In this document: piece after piece, positions 17,383-28,191 of the stretch
Position numbering within the stretch: the first letter of the stretch is position 1
Layout: each line of letters starts with the position of its first letter
From: Candidatus Thiodiazotropha sp.
Lineage (GTDB): Bacteria; Pseudomonadota; Gammaproteobacteria; Chromatiales; Chromatiaceae
Direction: 5' to 3'
DNA length: 64,000 bases
Assembly (NCBI GenBank): GCA_023838465.1
Contig: JAIVEQ010000015.1
Coordinates: 1-64,000 of the forward strand
The notes under the pieces: generated by a model
Databases searched by the model: none
The model's input: only the letters and a program-made list of their open reading frames with translations
What the model was told of the DNA's origin: nothing
Program-made: the position numbers and the translations under genes

Positions 17383-18345
17383 ATGATGCCGCCAATCCAT
17401 ACCACAGACTATTCACACCAGATTACTTGTATCGATACCCACTACCAGCGACCTAATCTGGCTGCCTGTTACCTCATCGAATCGGCTGGAGAGGCCGTAT
17501 TTATCGACACGGGCACCAGCCATACCGTACCTCATCTCATGGATGTACTTGCTGCCAAAGGGATCGCCCCATCACATGTGAAGTATGTCATTCCAACCCA
17601 CGTGCATCTGGATCATGCCGGTGGTGCAGGAACATTGATGCAACAGCTACCCAATGCATCACTGCTGATTCATCCCTTTGGCGCCAAACATATGATTGAT
17701 CCCTCCAAGCTGATTGCTGGTGCAACTGCGGTCTATGGTGAGGAGGAATTTTCAGCGGCATTCGGTGAACTGATAGCAGTAGACGAACAGCGCGTCATTG
17801 AGGTGCCGGATGGTATGCGGGTGACATTCGGTGATAGAGAACTATTCTGCCTGGATACCCCAGGACATGCACGCCACCATATCTGTATCCACGACGCCCT
17901 GAGCGGTGCAATTTTTACCGGCGACACCTTCGGCCTCTCCTATCGGGAATTTGATACCGAGCAAGGCCCTTTCATCATGCCAACGACCACACCGATTCAG
18001 TTTGACCTGGACACATGGCAGGTTACCCTCGATCGATTGATGGACCTTTCACCAGAAAGGATTTTTTTGACCCACTATGGCGAAGTAACGGAACCAGCGA
18101 TACTGGCTGACAAACTCAGTCAATATCTTGATGATTTCGCAGCCATCGCAAGGGCAGCGGATGCCAGCCCCGGTCAAGCACGCATTGCCGTCATACGTAA
18201 AGAGCTTCAGCAGTGGTTGATAAACAAGCTTCAGGCACATGGCTGCAAACAGTCACCAGAGACAATCGTGCAATTGATGTCGATGGATCTCGAGCTGAAT
18301 GCCCATGGGCTTGAGGTTTGGCTGGCACGACAGGAAAAAGAATAA
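17383..18345 (+). CDS. Metallo-beta-lactamase fold hydrolase
   Basis: The 320-residue product has the dinuclear metal-binding signature H-x-H-x-D-H (His73, His75, Asp77, His78 in PTHVHLDHAG). Further ligands are plausible in TPGHARHH (about 163-170), FTGDTFG and LTHYG (about 227). This is the glyoxalase II-like branch of the MBL superfamily. The C-terminal ~90 residues are helical and could bind a substrate or partner. There is no signal peptide. The physiological substrate cannot be told from sequence; a thioester or phosphoester is possible. It follows plsY by 6 bases. ATG codons at 17383 and 17386 are both possible starts. Confidence 0.8.
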   Translation: MMPPIHTTDYSHQITCIDTHYQRPNLAACYLIESAGEAVFIDTGTSHTVPHLMDVLAAKGIAPSHVKYVIPTHVHLDHAGGAGTLMQQLPNASLLIHPFGAKHMIDPSKLIAGATAVYGEEEFSAAFGELIAVDEQRVIEVPDGMRVTFGDRELFCLDTPGHARHHICIHDALSGAIFTGDTFGLSYREFDTEQGPFIMPTTTPIQFDLDTWQVTLDRLMDLSPERIFLTHYGEVTEPAILADKLSQYLDDFAAIARAADASPGQARIAVIRKELQQWLINKLQAHGCKQSPETIVQLMSMDLELNAHGLEVWLARQEKE

Positions 18346-18349
18346 GGAA

Positions 18350-18769
18350 TCAGCAGGGTTTGGAGCCACTCTGATCCCAGGCGAATGTACAGTCCAACCT
18401 GGAGAGGACATAGATCATGCCCTGTTCTCCATCACCCATCATCATGGATAAAGGACTGTGCTTGTTAAATTTGTGGCTTCGTTGACGTAACCAACGCTTG
18501 CCCATGCTGGGATTGGTTGGGTAGCTTGTACGGAGCGCATCATCGATGCGGATAAGATACTCAACCCGTTTCATGATATCAGGGCTGTCCGGAAGCGGTT
18601 TATTGTACCGATACTGTGCAAAGTGACGGGCTTTGCCCGGCATATCCAGAAGTGCCATCATCTCATCTGAGTGCAATCCCCAACTATCGAGCATGCTCAT
18701 TACACCGCGTGTAATGTCCAGGCGATCATTGATGGGGCTGGTAACACCATTATCGTTGCTTTCAGTCAT
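18350..18769 (-). CDS. Putative MbcA/ParS/Xre-type antitoxin domain protein
   Basis: The 139-residue product is all-helical by appearance. Its C-terminal part, HSPLSMMMGDGEQGMIYVLS, resembles the toxin-binding domain (PF09722) of antitoxins paired with RES toxins. The region MLDSWGLHSDEMMALLDMP resembles the degenerate helix-turn-helix that precedes it. No RES-domain toxin is adjacent. The neighbouring minus-strand gene 75 bp upstream encodes an unrelated 145-residue protein. It may therefore be a solitary regulator that has kept an antitoxin fold. The last residues run to base 18350, 4 bases past the convergent hydrolase gene. Confidence 0.5.
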   Translation of the reverse strand: MTESNDNGVTSPINDRLDITRGVMSMLDSWGLHSDEMMALLDMPGKARHFAQYRYNKPLPDSPDIMKRVEYLIRIDDALRTSYPTNPSMGKRWLRQRSHKFNKHSPLSMMMGDGEQGMIYVLSRLDCTFAWDQSGSKPC

Positions 18770-18844
18770 GCTCCACCTAAATACCTACAAATTAGCTTGG
18801 TTATTCAGCATAGCATGATTCGCCCTCCTATTCCCCGAAAATAA

Positions 18845-19282
18845 TCAGGGTTTAACCCACAGCTTCTGCCACCATCGCTGACGATTTTTTGGTAGCACCA
18901 CAGCAGGCAGGTCAACAGGTGGAATCTTACTCAAAATCCAGCCAGGTAAGGGAGGATTATCACTGTATCCACAGGAAACACCCAAATTATTAGGGTCATA
19001 GATCTTGATAAAGCTGGGTCGAGAAAGATCATCGGCATAGACGATGCCGCAGTACTTCTCATCATGCTCATCTCTTAACAGTTTGTCGATGCTATCCACG
19101 AATTTTACAACCATTTCAGCATCGGCTACTGCTGTCGGCGGTGGTTCACCTATTGCGTAGATATACCAATGACCGTCTGCATCCGCCTTTAATACTGTCC
19201 ACAAGGCATCCAAATGATGCCATCGCAATGTTGAGGTAAAACTCCCCTTGAAGGCCTGTAGATACAGGTTTTGTTCTTTCAT
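18845..19282 (-). CDS. Hypothetical protein, 145 residues
   Basis: I do not recognise this protein. It is soluble, acidic in the middle and basic at the end (NRQRWWQKLWVKP), with several aromatic residues. ADGHWYIYAIGEPPP and CGIVYADDLSRPSFIKIYDPNNLGVSCG look like beta strands in a compact alpha/beta domain. Two Cys residues (near 78 and 104) are present but in no known motif. It lies upstream of the antitoxin-like gene on the same strand with a 75-bp gap, and divergent from purC. The frame is full-length and codon use looks like its neighbours, so it is probably a real gene. Confidence 0.65.
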   Translation of the reverse strand: MKEQNLYLQAFKGSFTSTLRWHHLDALWTVLKADADGHWYIYAIGEPPPTAVADAEMVVKFVDSIDKLLRDEHDEKYCGIVYADDLSRPSFIKIYDPNNLGVSCGYSDNPPLPGWILSKIPPVDLPAVVLPKNRQRWWQKLWVKP

Positions 19283-19325
19283 TGAATATCCTGTTTTTTT
19301 ATATGGGGCTTAATCCAGCATTAGG

Positions 19326-19331
19326 TATAAT
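19326..19331 (+). promoter_or_regulatory. Sigma-70 -10 box upstream of purC
   Basis: TATAAT lies 28 bases before the purC ATG, in the gap between purC and the divergent hypothetical gene. No convincing -35 hexamer is seen 16-18 bases upstream. If used, the leader would be about 20 nt. Confidence 0.45.
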
Positions 19332-19358
19332 GATATTTTGCACAAGTCGGTCTGTCAC

Positions 19359-20252
19359 ATGAAAAAAACTAACAATACCCTGTTCGAATCCAATCTGGAC
19401 TTGAACCTGCTCAATCGGGGCAAAGTTCGCGATATCTACGAAGTGGATAGGGATCATTTGCTGATTATCACGACAGATCGCCTGTCTGCATTCGATGTCG
19501 TCCTCCCTCAGCCTATACCAGGTAAGGGCGAGGTATTGACCCGGGTAGCAAACTTCTGGTTCAACCGGACCAAGGCGTTGGTACCCAACCATCTCGTGGA
19601 TATCCCACTTGAGCAAATTGTGACAGAGCCTCTACAGCGTACTGCCATAGGTGATCGTTGGATGCTGGTACGAAGGCTCAACCCCCTCCCCGTGGAGGCC
19701 ATTGTCAGAGGTTATTTAATCGGATCGGGATGGAAGGATTACCAACTGACCGGTGGCATTTGTGGTATCCAACTACCTGAAGGTCTTGTACAGGCCGATA
19801 AGCTGCCAGAGCCTATATTTACGCCATCAACCAAGGCTGAAGCCGGCGGTCACGACGAAAATATCAACTTTAGCCAAGCAGCAGATCTGTTAGGTGACGA
19901 TATTGCGAGACAGGTACGAGACCTAAGTCTAGCTATCTATACTGAGTCAGCACACTATGCACTTGAAAGAGGTATCATCATAGCTGATACAAAGTTTGAG
20001 TTCGGGTTAGATGCCGATGGCGCTATCCATCTCATCGATGAAGTGCTGACACCGGATTCGTCTCGTTTCTGGCCGGCCAGCTCATACCGCCCTGGCAGCA
20101 GCCCTCCCAGCTTTGATAAACAATTTGTACGTGACTACCTTGAGACCCTAGACTGGAACAAAACACCACCCGGTCCTGAACTGCCCCAGCAGGTAATAGA
20201 TAAGACTGCGGAAAAATATCGAGAAGCAGAAACTCGCCTGACAGGACGATAG
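19359..20252 (+). CDS. purC: Phosphoribosylaminoimidazole-succinocarboxamide synthase
   Basis: SAICAR synthetase, joining aspartate to CAIR with ATP in purine synthesis. From the chosen ATG at 19359 the product has 297 residues and starts MKKTNN; an in-frame ATG at 19338 would add seven unconserved residues and sit too near the -10 box. Signatures include GKVRDIYEV near 22-30, [25 protein letters not shown], and [10 protein letters not shown] with [14 protein letters not shown] toward the end. This is the longer (~295-residue) type of PurC, unlike the 237-residue E. coli enzyme. It stands alone as a transcription unit with the downstream glutaredoxin-like gene 165 bp away. Confidence 0.95.
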   Translation: MKKTNNTLFESNLDLNLLNRGKVRDIYEVDRDHLLIITTDRLSAFDVVLPQPIPGKGEVLTRVANFWFNRTKALVPNHLVDIPLEQIVTEPLQRTAIGDRWMLVRRLNPLPVEAIVRGYLIGSGWKDYQLTGGICGIQLPEGLVQADKLPEPIFTPSTKAEAGGHDENINFSQAADLLGDDIARQVRDLSLAIYTESAHYALERGIIIADTKFEFGLDADGAIHLIDEVLTPDSSRFWPASSYRPGSSPPSFDKQFVRDYLETLDWNKTPPGPELPQQVIDKTAEKYREAETRLTGR

Positions 20253-20417
20253 TGCATGAAAAACAATTTGGTATTTAAGAATTAGGTTCATCTTGAACTT
20301 CAATTTTTTCGCTATTATGCCGCTCTTTGTATAGTAGGATCAGATTTGTCAGCTAATGCCCCAATACGCATCACAACCAAACTACAGAACTGTTAGATGT
20401 AACCAACTTTATTCGAT

Positions 20418-20690
20418 ATGTCAGAATTAAATATAAAAACAGCCCGGGTTGTCATCTACACAACATTAAGATGTCCCCATTGCCAACATCTCAAACGATG
20501 GCTTAAAAAGAACAAGGTTCCTTTTTTAGACTTTAATGTCGGTAAACCGGGCAAGATGCAGAAGAAATTTTTTGAAATTGGTGGACAGAGCGTACCCTTG
20601 ATTCTCATTGGAGAACAACAGTTTGTGGGATTCAATCCCAACCAACTCAAGAGTGCACTGCTAGAGGAAGGGTTGATACTGGATGTTTGA
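20418..20690 (+). CDS. Glutaredoxin family protein
   Basis: Small 90-residue protein with a thioredoxin-fold CPHC active site (Cys19-Cys22, in TTLRCPHCQHLKRWL) and the cis-proline region QSVPLILIGEQQFVGF typical of glutaredoxins (TVPxI...GGxDD equivalent). It probably reduces disulfides or glutathionylated proteins in the cytoplasm. The CPHC variant, instead of CPYC, is seen in some glutaredoxin-like proteins such as NrdH relatives. Its partner is unknown. A strong bidirectional terminator follows. Confidence 0.8.
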   Translation: MSELNIKTARVVIYTTLRCPHCQHLKRWLKKNKVPFLDFNVGKPGKMQKKFFEIGGQSVPLILIGEQQFVGFNPNQLKSALLEEGLILDV

Positions 20691-20763
20691 GTTGTAAATA
20701 GTCGTGCGCGTACACAACAGAGATGGTTACTACACACAGCCTATCAGGTATAGAGCCAAAAAA

Positions 20764-20790
20764 ATAAAGGGGGCATCAAGCCCCCTTTAT
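20764..20790. terminator. Bidirectional intrinsic terminator between grx-like gene and fba
   Basis: ATAAAGGGGGC and GCCCCCTTTAT form a perfect 11-bp stem around ATCAA, with A/T-rich flanks on both sides. It lies between convergent genes and can end transcription in both directions. Confidence 0.9.
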
Positions 20791-20814
20791 TATTAACTTG
20801 CACAATCGATCTGA

Positions 20815-21879
20815 TTAATTGATCTTTGGGTCAAGTTCACCGCTATCATAGCGTTTCTGCATACCTTCCAAAGAGATTGGTGTGATCTTATCCGCCATAC
20901 CTGCTGAACCAAAGGCTTCGTAGCGAGCCTTACAGATATCAGCCATCCCCTTTGTTGCCTCTTTGAGAAACTTACGAGGATCAAAGTTAGACTTGTTGTC
21001 ATTCAAGTGTTTACGAATCGATCCGGTTGAGGCCATACGCAGGTCAGTATCGATGTTGACCTTACGCACACCGTGTTTGATACCCTCAACAATCTCTTCC
21101 ACCGGTACGCCATAGGTCTCACCCATGTCACCACCGTATTCATTAATGATCGCCAACCAGTCCTGAGGCACTGAAGAGGAACCATGCATAACCAGGTGCG
21201 TACCAGGGATACGGGCATGTATCTCCTTGACACGCTGGATGGCAAGGATGTCGCCTGTTGGTGGACGGGTAAATTTGTAGGCGCCATGGGAGGTCCCGAT
21301 GGCGATAGCCAAGGCATCTGCACCGGTCTTCTTGACGAAATCTGCTGCTTCATCAGGATCAGTTAGTAACTGGCTATGATCCAGGGTGCCTTCGGCACCA
21401 ACACCGTCTTCCTCACCTGCTTGACCTGTCTCCAATGAGCCCAGACAGCCCAGCTCACCTTCGACAGAAACACCGCCCGCATGGGCTATCTCTACCACTT
21501 TGGCCGTCACATCCACGTTGTACTCATAGGATGATGGGGTCTTGCCGTCGGTCATCAGCGAGCCATCCATCATCACGGATGAGAAGCCTGACTGGATGGA
21601 GCGCAGGCAGATAGCCGGAGACGTACCATGATCCTGGTGCATACAGACCGGAATGTGGGGATACATTTCTGTCGCTGCAATAATCAGGTGACGCAGAAAC
21701 GGTTCACCTGCATAGGAGCGGGCACCAGCTGAGCCCTGCAAAATGACTGGGCTGTTGGTTGCGTCGGCAGCTTGCATGATGGCATGCACCTGCTCCATGT
21801 TATTGACGTTAAAAGCCGGCAGACCGTAGCCGTGCTCCGCGGCATGATCGAGAAGTTGGCGCAGTGAAATCAGAGCCAT
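20815..21879 (-). CDS. fba: Class II fructose-bisphosphate aldolase
   Basis: Zinc-dependent aldolase interconverting fructose 1,6-bisphosphate with DHAP and glyceraldehyde 3-phosphate; the same family also serves sedoheptulose bisphosphate in the Calvin cycle. The 354-residue product has zinc-ligand and catalytic regions MHQDHGTS (about 80-87), VEGELG (about 138), GTSHGAYKF (about 195-203) and MHGSSSVP. The sequence is of the type found in autotrophic proteobacteria (CbbA-like). It ends the tkt-gap-pgk-pyk-fba series, 52 bp after pyk, and is followed by a strong terminator. Confidence 0.94.
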   Translation of the reverse strand: MALISLRQLLDHAAEHGYGLPAFNVNNMEQVHAIMQAADATNSPVILQGSAGARSYAGEPFLRHLIIAATEMYPHIPVCMHQDHGTSPAICLRSIQSGFSSVMMDGSLMTDGKTPSSYEYNVDVTAKVVEIAHAGGVSVEGELGCLGSLETGQAGEEDGVGAEGTLDHSQLLTDPDEAADFVKKTGADALAIAIGTSHGAYKFTRPPTGDILAIQRVKEIHARIPGTHLVMHGSSSVPQDWLAIINEYGGDMGETYGVPVEEIVEGIKHGVRKVNIDTDLRMASTGSIRKHLNDNKSNFDPRKFLKEATKGMADICKARYEAFGSAGMADKITPISLEGMQKRYDSGELDPKIN

Positions 21880-21931
21880 GATAGCCTCCTTTGTTTTGTG
21901 TCTTCACTCATTTCAATTGTTAGGGACACCA

Positions 21932-23398
21932 TCAGGTGCCACCCTCAATCCTGTTTTTGTCAGCAAGCACATGCTCACCGACTCGCATTACTTTCATGAT
22001 ATTGGTCTGACCCTCCACACCGGAACGATCACCTTTGGTAATGATCACCAAATCACTTTCGCGTACTTCACCGCGACGCAGCAACTCATCAATGACCTCT
22101 TCGTTAACCTGATCAATATCGGTACTGGCGACATCGAAACTCACTGGGTAGACACCTCGATAGAGGGTAACCTTGCGTCTTGTCCGTACATGTCGAGTTA
22201 AGGCATAGATGGGAATATCCGAACTGATACGTGACATCCACTTTACTGTGGATCCTGATTCAGTCAACGCAGCAATCCCCTTTACCCCCAAATGATTGGC
22301 AGTATACATGGTGGCCATGGCAATCGCTTCATCCACACGACCAAATACCGTGTCGATCCGGTGGTGTGAACGCCTGGCAGTTTGAGTTTTCTCTGCCTCG
22401 ATACAGACCCGATCCATTGCCTCTACCACCTTGTGTGGATACTTTCCCACTGAGGTTTCGGCTGATAGCATCACCGCATCCGTACCATCCATGACGGCAT
22501 TCGCCACATCGAATACCTCAGCACGGGTCGGTATCGGACTCTCGATCATTGACTGCATCATCTGTGTTGCAGTAATGACGACACAGTTCATCCCCCAAGC
22601 CGTTTTTATCAGTTCTTTCTGCACTGCAGGCAGTTCAGCATCACCAATCTCAACACCCAGGTCGCCGCGCGCCACCATGATGGCATCAGAAGCTTGGATG
22701 ATCTCATCAATACAATCGAGTGCCTCGGCACGCTCGATCTTTGCTATCACACCACCTTCGCCTCCTGCCTCTTCAAGGAGATGGCGCGCTTCTATCACGT
22801 CCGAAGCATTGCGCACAAAGGAAACAGCAATGTAATCGACATCAATTTCAGCCGCGAACTTGATATCTGCTCTATCTTTATCGGTCAGGGCTGGCGCAGA
22901 GAGACCGCCACCCTGCTTATTAATGCCCTTGTTATTGGATAACTTGCCACCAACAACAACCTTGCAGGTAACTTCATTGCTACTTACATCAGAGACCCAC
23001 AATACGATGGCGCCATCATCCAGCAACAAGGTATCACCACGGGTTACATCATTGACAAGCTCTGGATAGGTCAGTCCGACACGCGCTTCACCGCCACCAT
23101 CCAATGGGCAGTCTGCATCCAGGATAAAGATCTCATTCTCCACAAGCTTGATAACGCCTGTCTTAAAACGGCCAATACGGATCTTCGGTCCCTGCAAGTC
23201 AGCCAATACACCGATCTGCCTGCCACAGGCTTGTGCCCGGTTACGAATTCTGTCAGCCCGCTGACGTTGTGATTCATGTGCATCATGAGAAAGATTGAGG
23301 CGAACCACGTCGACCCCTGCGTGAATCAGTTTATCGAGAACCTTAGGATCATCCGTTGCCGGACCTAAGGTTGCTACAATTTTTGTTCGTCTTGGCAT
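21932..23398 (-). CDS. pyk: Pyruvate kinase
   Basis: Catalyses phosphoenolpyruvate + ADP to pyruvate + ATP. The 488-residue product starts RRTKIVATLGPATDD, has the substrate-binding VVRLNLSHDAHE (about 32-42), the catalytic strand GGVIAKIERAEALDCIDEI with its Lys, and MVARGDLGVEIG (about 240-251) carrying metal ligands. An allosteric C-terminal domain follows from about residue 350. It is separated from pgk by a 77-bp gap holding an intrinsic terminator, so it may have its own promoter. Confidence 0.96.
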   Translation of the reverse strand: MPRRTKIVATLGPATDDPKVLDKLIHAGVDVVRLNLSHDAHESQRQRADRIRNRAQACGRQIGVLADLQGPKIRIGRFKTGVIKLVENEIFILDADCPLDGGGEARVGLTYPELVNDVTRGDTLLLDDGAIVLWVSDVSSNEVTCKVVVGGKLSNNKGINKQGGGLSAPALTDKDRADIKFAAEIDVDYIAVSFVRNASDVIEARHLLEEAGGEGGVIAKIERAEALDCIDEIIQASDAIMVARGDLGVEIGDAELPAVQKELIKTAWGMNCVVITATQMMQSMIESPIPTRAEVFDVANAVMDGTDAVMLSAETSVGKYPHKVVEAMDRVCIEAEKTQTARRSHHRIDTVFGRVDEAIAMATMYTANHLGVKGIAALTESGSTVKWMSRISSDIPIYALTRHVRTRRKVTLYRGVYPVSFDVASTDIDQVNEEVIDELLRRGEVRESDLVIITKGDRSGVEGQTNIMKVMRVGEHVLADKNRIEGGT

Positions 23399-23424
23399 AC
23401 AGTTCCAGCTAGATGCTTAGTGCA

Positions 23425-23453
23425 TAAAAACTGGCTGGGACTCAGCCCAGCCA
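23425..23453 (-). terminator. Intrinsic terminator between pgk and pyk
   Basis: TGGCTGGG and CCCAGCCA (23432-23439/23446-23453) form an 8-bp stem. Read on the minus strand it is followed by GTTTTTA (23425-23431). It would stop or attenuate transcripts after pgk and separate pyk-fba from the upstream genes. Confidence 0.75.
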
Positions 23454-23475
23454 TTTACAAAGAGAGTTCAGTTCT

Positions 23476-24657
23476 TTACTTCACAGCACGTGCTTCCAAC
23501 ATGGCCACCGCTGGCAGGACCTTACCTTCCAGATATTCCAAGAAAGCACCACCTGCAGTAGAGATATACGAAACCTTGTCATAGATATCATATTTTTGAA
23601 TGGCAGCGATGGTGTCCCCGCCACCGGCCAATGAAAAACCTGCAGATTCAGCGATTGCCATTGATACGGTTTTCGTACCCCCGCCGAATTGATCGAACTC
23701 AAATACACCGACTGGACCGTTCCAGACAATCGTCCCTGCCTGTTTAATGATCTCAGCCAGTTCATTGGCACTATCAGGACCGATATCGAAAATCATCTCG
23801 TCATCAGTCACATCACTTGCCCCTTTCAGAACAGCAGGTTCGTCTTCTGCAAAGTTCTTTCCAACCACCACATCGGTGGCTATTGGAATGTTGGCACCAC
23901 GGGCCTTCATCTTTTCAATCAACGCCTGAGCTGTCGGTACCAAATCGTCTTCGCAGAGTGACTTACCGACATTGTTACCCATAGCCTTGAGAAAGGTGTT
24001 GGCAATACCGCCGCCCACCACCAACTGATCGACCTTCTCAGAAAGGGCCTCCAGCACAGTCAGTTTGGTCGACACCTTGGAACCACCTACGATGGCAACC
24101 ATCGGTCGCGCCGGGTTCGCCAGCGCCTTGGCCAGGTTATCCAACTCGCTGGCCAGCAGCAGACCGGCACAGGCAGTCGGTGCAAATTTACCGGCGCCGT
24201 GTGTGGATGCCTGGGCGCGATGAGCGGTACCAAATGCATCCATCACATAGACATCACAGAGTGCTGCGTACTTTTTTGCCAGTGCTTCGTTGTCTTTCTT
24301 TTCCCCGGCATTGAAACGAACATTCTCCAACAAGACGGCTTCACCTTCTGCCACATCAAAGCCACTATCCAGGTAGTCCTTGATCAGACGTACGGTCTTA
24401 CCCATCTTGGCGGACATATCATCAGCAATCGGCGCCATCGAATTCTCTTCCGAATAGACACCCTCTTCCGGCCTGCCACGATGTGACATGACCATCACCT
24501 TGGCGCCTGCCTTGACGCAATGCTCAATGGTAGGCATGGAGGCGCTGATCCGCGCATCCGAGGTCACTTTGCCATCTTTGACAGGCACATTGAGATCAGC
24601 GCGGATCAATACGCGCTTGTCGGCAAGATCAAGATCAGTCAGCTTGATGAAAGACAT
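23476..24657 (-). CDS. pgk: Phosphoglycerate kinase
   Basis: Interconverts 3-phosphoglycerate and 1,3-bisphosphoglycerate, used in glycolysis and in the Calvin cycle. The 393-residue product has the N-terminal [15 protein letters not shown] (about 14-28), the substrate-binding SHRGRPEEG (about 58-66), [10 protein letters not shown] near 195, and the C-terminal nucleotide-binding [11 protein letters not shown]. Length is typical. It follows gap after 158 bp that hold two inverted-repeat structures. Confidence 0.97.
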   Translation of the reverse strand: MSFIKLTDLDLADKRVLIRADLNVPVKDGKVTSDARISASMPTIEHCVKAGAKVMVMSHRGRPEEGVYSEENSMAPIADDMSAKMGKTVRLIKDYLDSGFDVAEGEAVLLENVRFNAGEKKDNEALAKKYAALCDVYVMDAFGTAHRAQASTHGAGKFAPTACAGLLLASELDNLAKALANPARPMVAIVGGSKVSTKLTVLEALSEKVDQLVVGGGIANTFLKAMGNNVGKSLCEDDLVPTAQALIEKMKARGANIPIATDVVVGKNFAEDEPAVLKGASDVTDDEMIFDIGPDSANELAEIIKQAGTIVWNGPVGVFEFDQFGGGTKTVSMAIAESAGFSLAGGGDTIAAIQKYDIYDKVSYISTAGGAFLEYLEGKVLPAVAMLEARAVK

Positions 24658-24692
24658 AACGAACTCCTGCGTCGATTCTAATTTTGAATTGT

Positions 24693-24761
24693 AAATTTTG
24701 AGTTATGAATTTATTAAAAATCCTGCAACGCAGGCACAAACCAATTCATAATTCAAAATTC
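24693..24761. repeat. AT-rich inverted repeat between gap and pgk
   Basis: The 19-mers at 24693-24711 and 24743-24761 are inverted copies matching at 17 of 19 positions, around a small CCTGC/GCAGG hairpin. The arms are built from TTATGAAT and ATTCAAAATT words that recur, in a different arrangement, at 30121-30205. It may be a small dispersed palindromic element. Confidence 0.5.
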
Positions 24762-24773
24762 ATAACTGCGGAA

Positions 24774-24802
24774 TGCTGAGGCGGACCATGCCCGCCCCAG
24801 CA
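24774..24802 (-). other. GC-rich hairpin after gap
   Basis: GCTG-A-GGCGG pairs with CCGCC-C-CAGC around a 7-nt loop, 14 bases past the gap stop codon. There is no T run on the minus-strand 3' side, so it is more likely a 3'-stabilising or processing hairpin than a terminator. Confidence 0.5.
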
Positions 24803-24815
24803 CTTCGGTACTTAC

Positions 24816-25850
<1,035 letters not shown>

Positions 25851-25869
25851 CTAGAAAATTCGGTTATTA

Positions 25870-25890
25870 GAGGGCGCATATTGCGCCCTC
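25870..25890 (-). other. Perfect hairpin between tkt and gap
   Basis: GAGGGCGCA and TGCGCCCTC form a perfect 9-bp stem with a 3-nt loop, 10 bases after the tkt stop. No T run follows on the minus strand, so it is more likely an attenuating or mRNA-processing element that lets tkt and gap differ in level. Confidence 0.55.
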
Positions 25891-25899
25891 ATAGAGATC

Positions 25900-27888
25900 T
25901 CAGGCAGAAACCTCGTTGATCGCTGCAGCCACATTCTCAGCCGTAAAGCCGAACGCTTTGAACAGTTCACCTGCCGGCGCAGACTCACCAAAATGGTTGA
26001 TACCGATCACCTTGCCATTGAGGCCGGCATACTTATACCAACTATCGGTCACGGCCGCTTCAACCACGACACGCGCAGTCACATTCGAAGGCAACACGGA
26101 CTCTTTGTAGGCAGCATCCTGCTCATCGAAGGCCTTGGTGTTGGGCATTGAGACAACACGCACTTTTTTGTTTGAATCAGCGGCAGCCTTCACAGCAAGA
26201 TCCACTTCGGAACCGGTCGCGATGACAATCGCATCCGGCGTGCCGTCACAATCGACGATGATATAACCGCCCTTGGCGATATTGGCAATCTGCTCATCCG
26301 TACGCGCCTGATGGGCGAGGCCCTGGCGAGAGAAGATCAGGCAGGTGGGACCATCGGATTTCTCTACGGCTGCTTTCCAGGCAACGGCTGTCTCGACCGC
26401 GTCACAGGGACGCCAGACATCCATATTCGGGATCATGCGCAGGGTGGGGATCTGCTCCACAGGCTGATGGGTCGGACCGTCTTCACCCAGACCGATAGAG
26501 TCATGGGTATAGACGAAAATCGACTGCAGCTTCATCAAGGATGCCATGCGCAGAGCATTCCGTGCATATTCGGAAAACATCAGGAAGGTGCCGCCATAAG
26601 GGATGAAGCCGCCATGCAGTGAGGCACCATTCATGATGGCAGACATACCAAATTCACGTACACCGTAGGAGAGATAGTTACCGTCCGCATTGCCATCGGT
26701 AATCGATTTTGATCCCGACCAGGCGGTCAGGTTGGATGGCGACAAATCGGCCGAACCACCGAGGAATTCAGGCAGCAGGGGACCATAACCGTTGAGTGCG
26801 TTCTGGGAGGCCTTACGGGTAGCCGGAGATTCGGCCTTGGCATTGACCTCTGCAATGAACTTGGCTGACCCTTCAGCCCAATCAGCCGGTAGCTCACCCG
26901 CCATGCGTCGTTTGAATTCTGCAGCGAGTTCTGGAAAAGCAGCTTCATAAGCAGCAAATTTGTCATTCCAGCCGCTCTCTGCGTCAGTGCCAGCCGCCTT
27001 AGCATCCCAACCGGCGTAGATATCGCCAGGAATGACGAAAGGCTCATGGGTCCAACCCAGCTGTTCGCGGGTTGCGGTGATCTCATCAGCACCCAGCGGG
27101 GCGCCATGACAATCATGGCTACCGGCCAAATTCGGCGATCCAAAACCGATGGTGGTCTTGCAGCAGATCAGGCTCGGCTTGTTGCCCTCGGCTTTGGCTG
27201 CTTCGATCGCCTGATTGATGGCATCACCGTCATGGCCGTCCACATCACGAATCACCTGCCAGCCGTAAGATTCGAAACGGGCCGGGGTGTTATCGGTAAA
27301 CCAGCCCTCTGTCTCACCGTCGATACTGATGCCGTTGTCATCCCAGAAGGCGATCAATTTACCCAGACCCAAGGTGCCCGCAAAGGAGCATGCTTCATGG
27401 GAGATACCCTCCATCATGCAGCCGTCACCCAGGAAGACATAGGTATTATGATCAACCACCTCATGACCTGGCTTATTGAATTGAGCCGCAAGGGTCTTTT
27501 CAGCCAAAGCCATGCCGACACCATTGGTAATACCCTGACCCAAAGGACCGGTAGTGGTCTCAACACCAGGTGCATAACCGTACTCGGGGTGACCCGGTGT
27601 CTTGGAATGCAACTGGCGGAAGCTCTTCAAGTCATCGATGCTCAGTTCATAGCCTGTCAGGTGCAGCAGTGAGTAGATCAGCATTGAACCGTGACCGTTG
27701 GAGAGAACAAAGCGGTCGCGATCGGCCCATTCCGGATTGGCCGGATTGTGCTTCATGTGGCTGTTCCAGAGTACCTCTGCGATATCGGCCATACCCATGG
27801 GTGCACCCGGATGACCTGAATTGGCTTTCTGCACGGCATCCATACTCAGGGCACGAATGGCATTGGCGAGTTCTCTTCGTGAGGACAT
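25900..27888 (-). CDS. tkt: Transketolase
   Basis: Thiamine-diphosphate enzyme moving two-carbon units in the pentose phosphate pathway and the Calvin cycle. The 662-residue product has the N-terminal [18 protein letters not shown] (about 24-41), the ThDP/Mg motif [13 protein letters not shown] (about 153-165), the transketolase signature around [14 protein letters not shown], and a C-terminal regulatory domain. As first gene of tkt-gap-pgk-pyk-fba it parallels cbb gene orders in autotrophic gammaproteobacteria, but no RubisCO or phosphoribulokinase gene is here, so a glycolytic role is equally possible. Confidence 0.96.
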   Translation of the reverse strand: MSSRRELANAIRALSMDAVQKANSGHPGAPMGMADIAEVLWNSHMKHNPANPEWADRDRFVLSNGHGSMLIYSLLHLTGYELSIDDLKSFRQLHSKTPGHPEYGYAPGVETTTGPLGQGITNGVGMALAEKTLAAQFNKPGHEVVDHNTYVFLGDGCMMEGISHEACSFAGTLGLGKLIAFWDDNGISIDGETEGWFTDNTPARFESYGWQVIRDVDGHDGDAINQAIEAAKAEGNKPSLICCKTTIGFGSPNLAGSHDCHGAPLGADEITATREQLGWTHEPFVIPGDIYAGWDAKAAGTDAESGWNDKFAAYEAAFPELAAEFKRRMAGELPADWAEGSAKFIAEVNAKAESPATRKASQNALNGYGPLLPEFLGGSADLSPSNLTAWSGSKSITDGNADGNYLSYGVREFGMSAIMNGASLHGGFIPYGGTFLMFSEYARNALRMASLMKLQSIFVYTHDSIGLGEDGPTHQPVEQIPTLRMIPNMDVWRPCDAVETAVAWKAAVEKSDGPTCLIFSRQGLAHQARTDEQIANIAKGGYIIVDCDGTPDAIVIATGSEVDLAVKAAADSNKKVRVVSMPNTKAFDEQDAAYKESVLPSNVTARVVVEAAVTDSWYKYAGLNGKVIGINHFGESAPAGELFKAFGFTAENVAAAINEVSA

Positions 27889-28052
27889 TGACCCCTCCTG
27901 ATTAGAAATGATTTAAAAAACGTCTGTATTACATCAGACGAAAGTTATTGAGCGGTAAACCGCCGAATTTGTTTTCAGCAAAACCCCATTGTGACATCTG
28001 GGTTGCCTCATCATTTTTGTAGTGAATTACGATGCAGGCTCTGATCGTCACC

Positions 28053-28110
28053 CTTTGCCCAGACAGACAAAGGTCAGCTATTCTGACTCAAGCCCTCTCC
28101 CTGGGCAAAG
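28053..28110 (-). promoter_or_regulatory. Structured region upstream of tkt
   Basis: The 303-bp gap 27889-28191 has no gene. It holds a perfect 10-bp inverted repeat CTTTGCCCAG/CTGGGCAAAG (28053-28062/28101-28110) enclosing GTCAG/CTGAC (28073-28077/28083-28087). A further hairpin CGTCTG/CAGACG lies at about 27920-27939 near the tkt start. It could be an operator or a folded mRNA leader of tkt. No known riboswitch consensus is recognised. Confidence 0.4.
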
Positions 28111-28191
28111 CAGCTAACTTTACGGGGCAATAAGCTGGCTTGATGAAAAAACCCTAATATCCTAATAAACTAAATAATTTCAACTGGTTGT

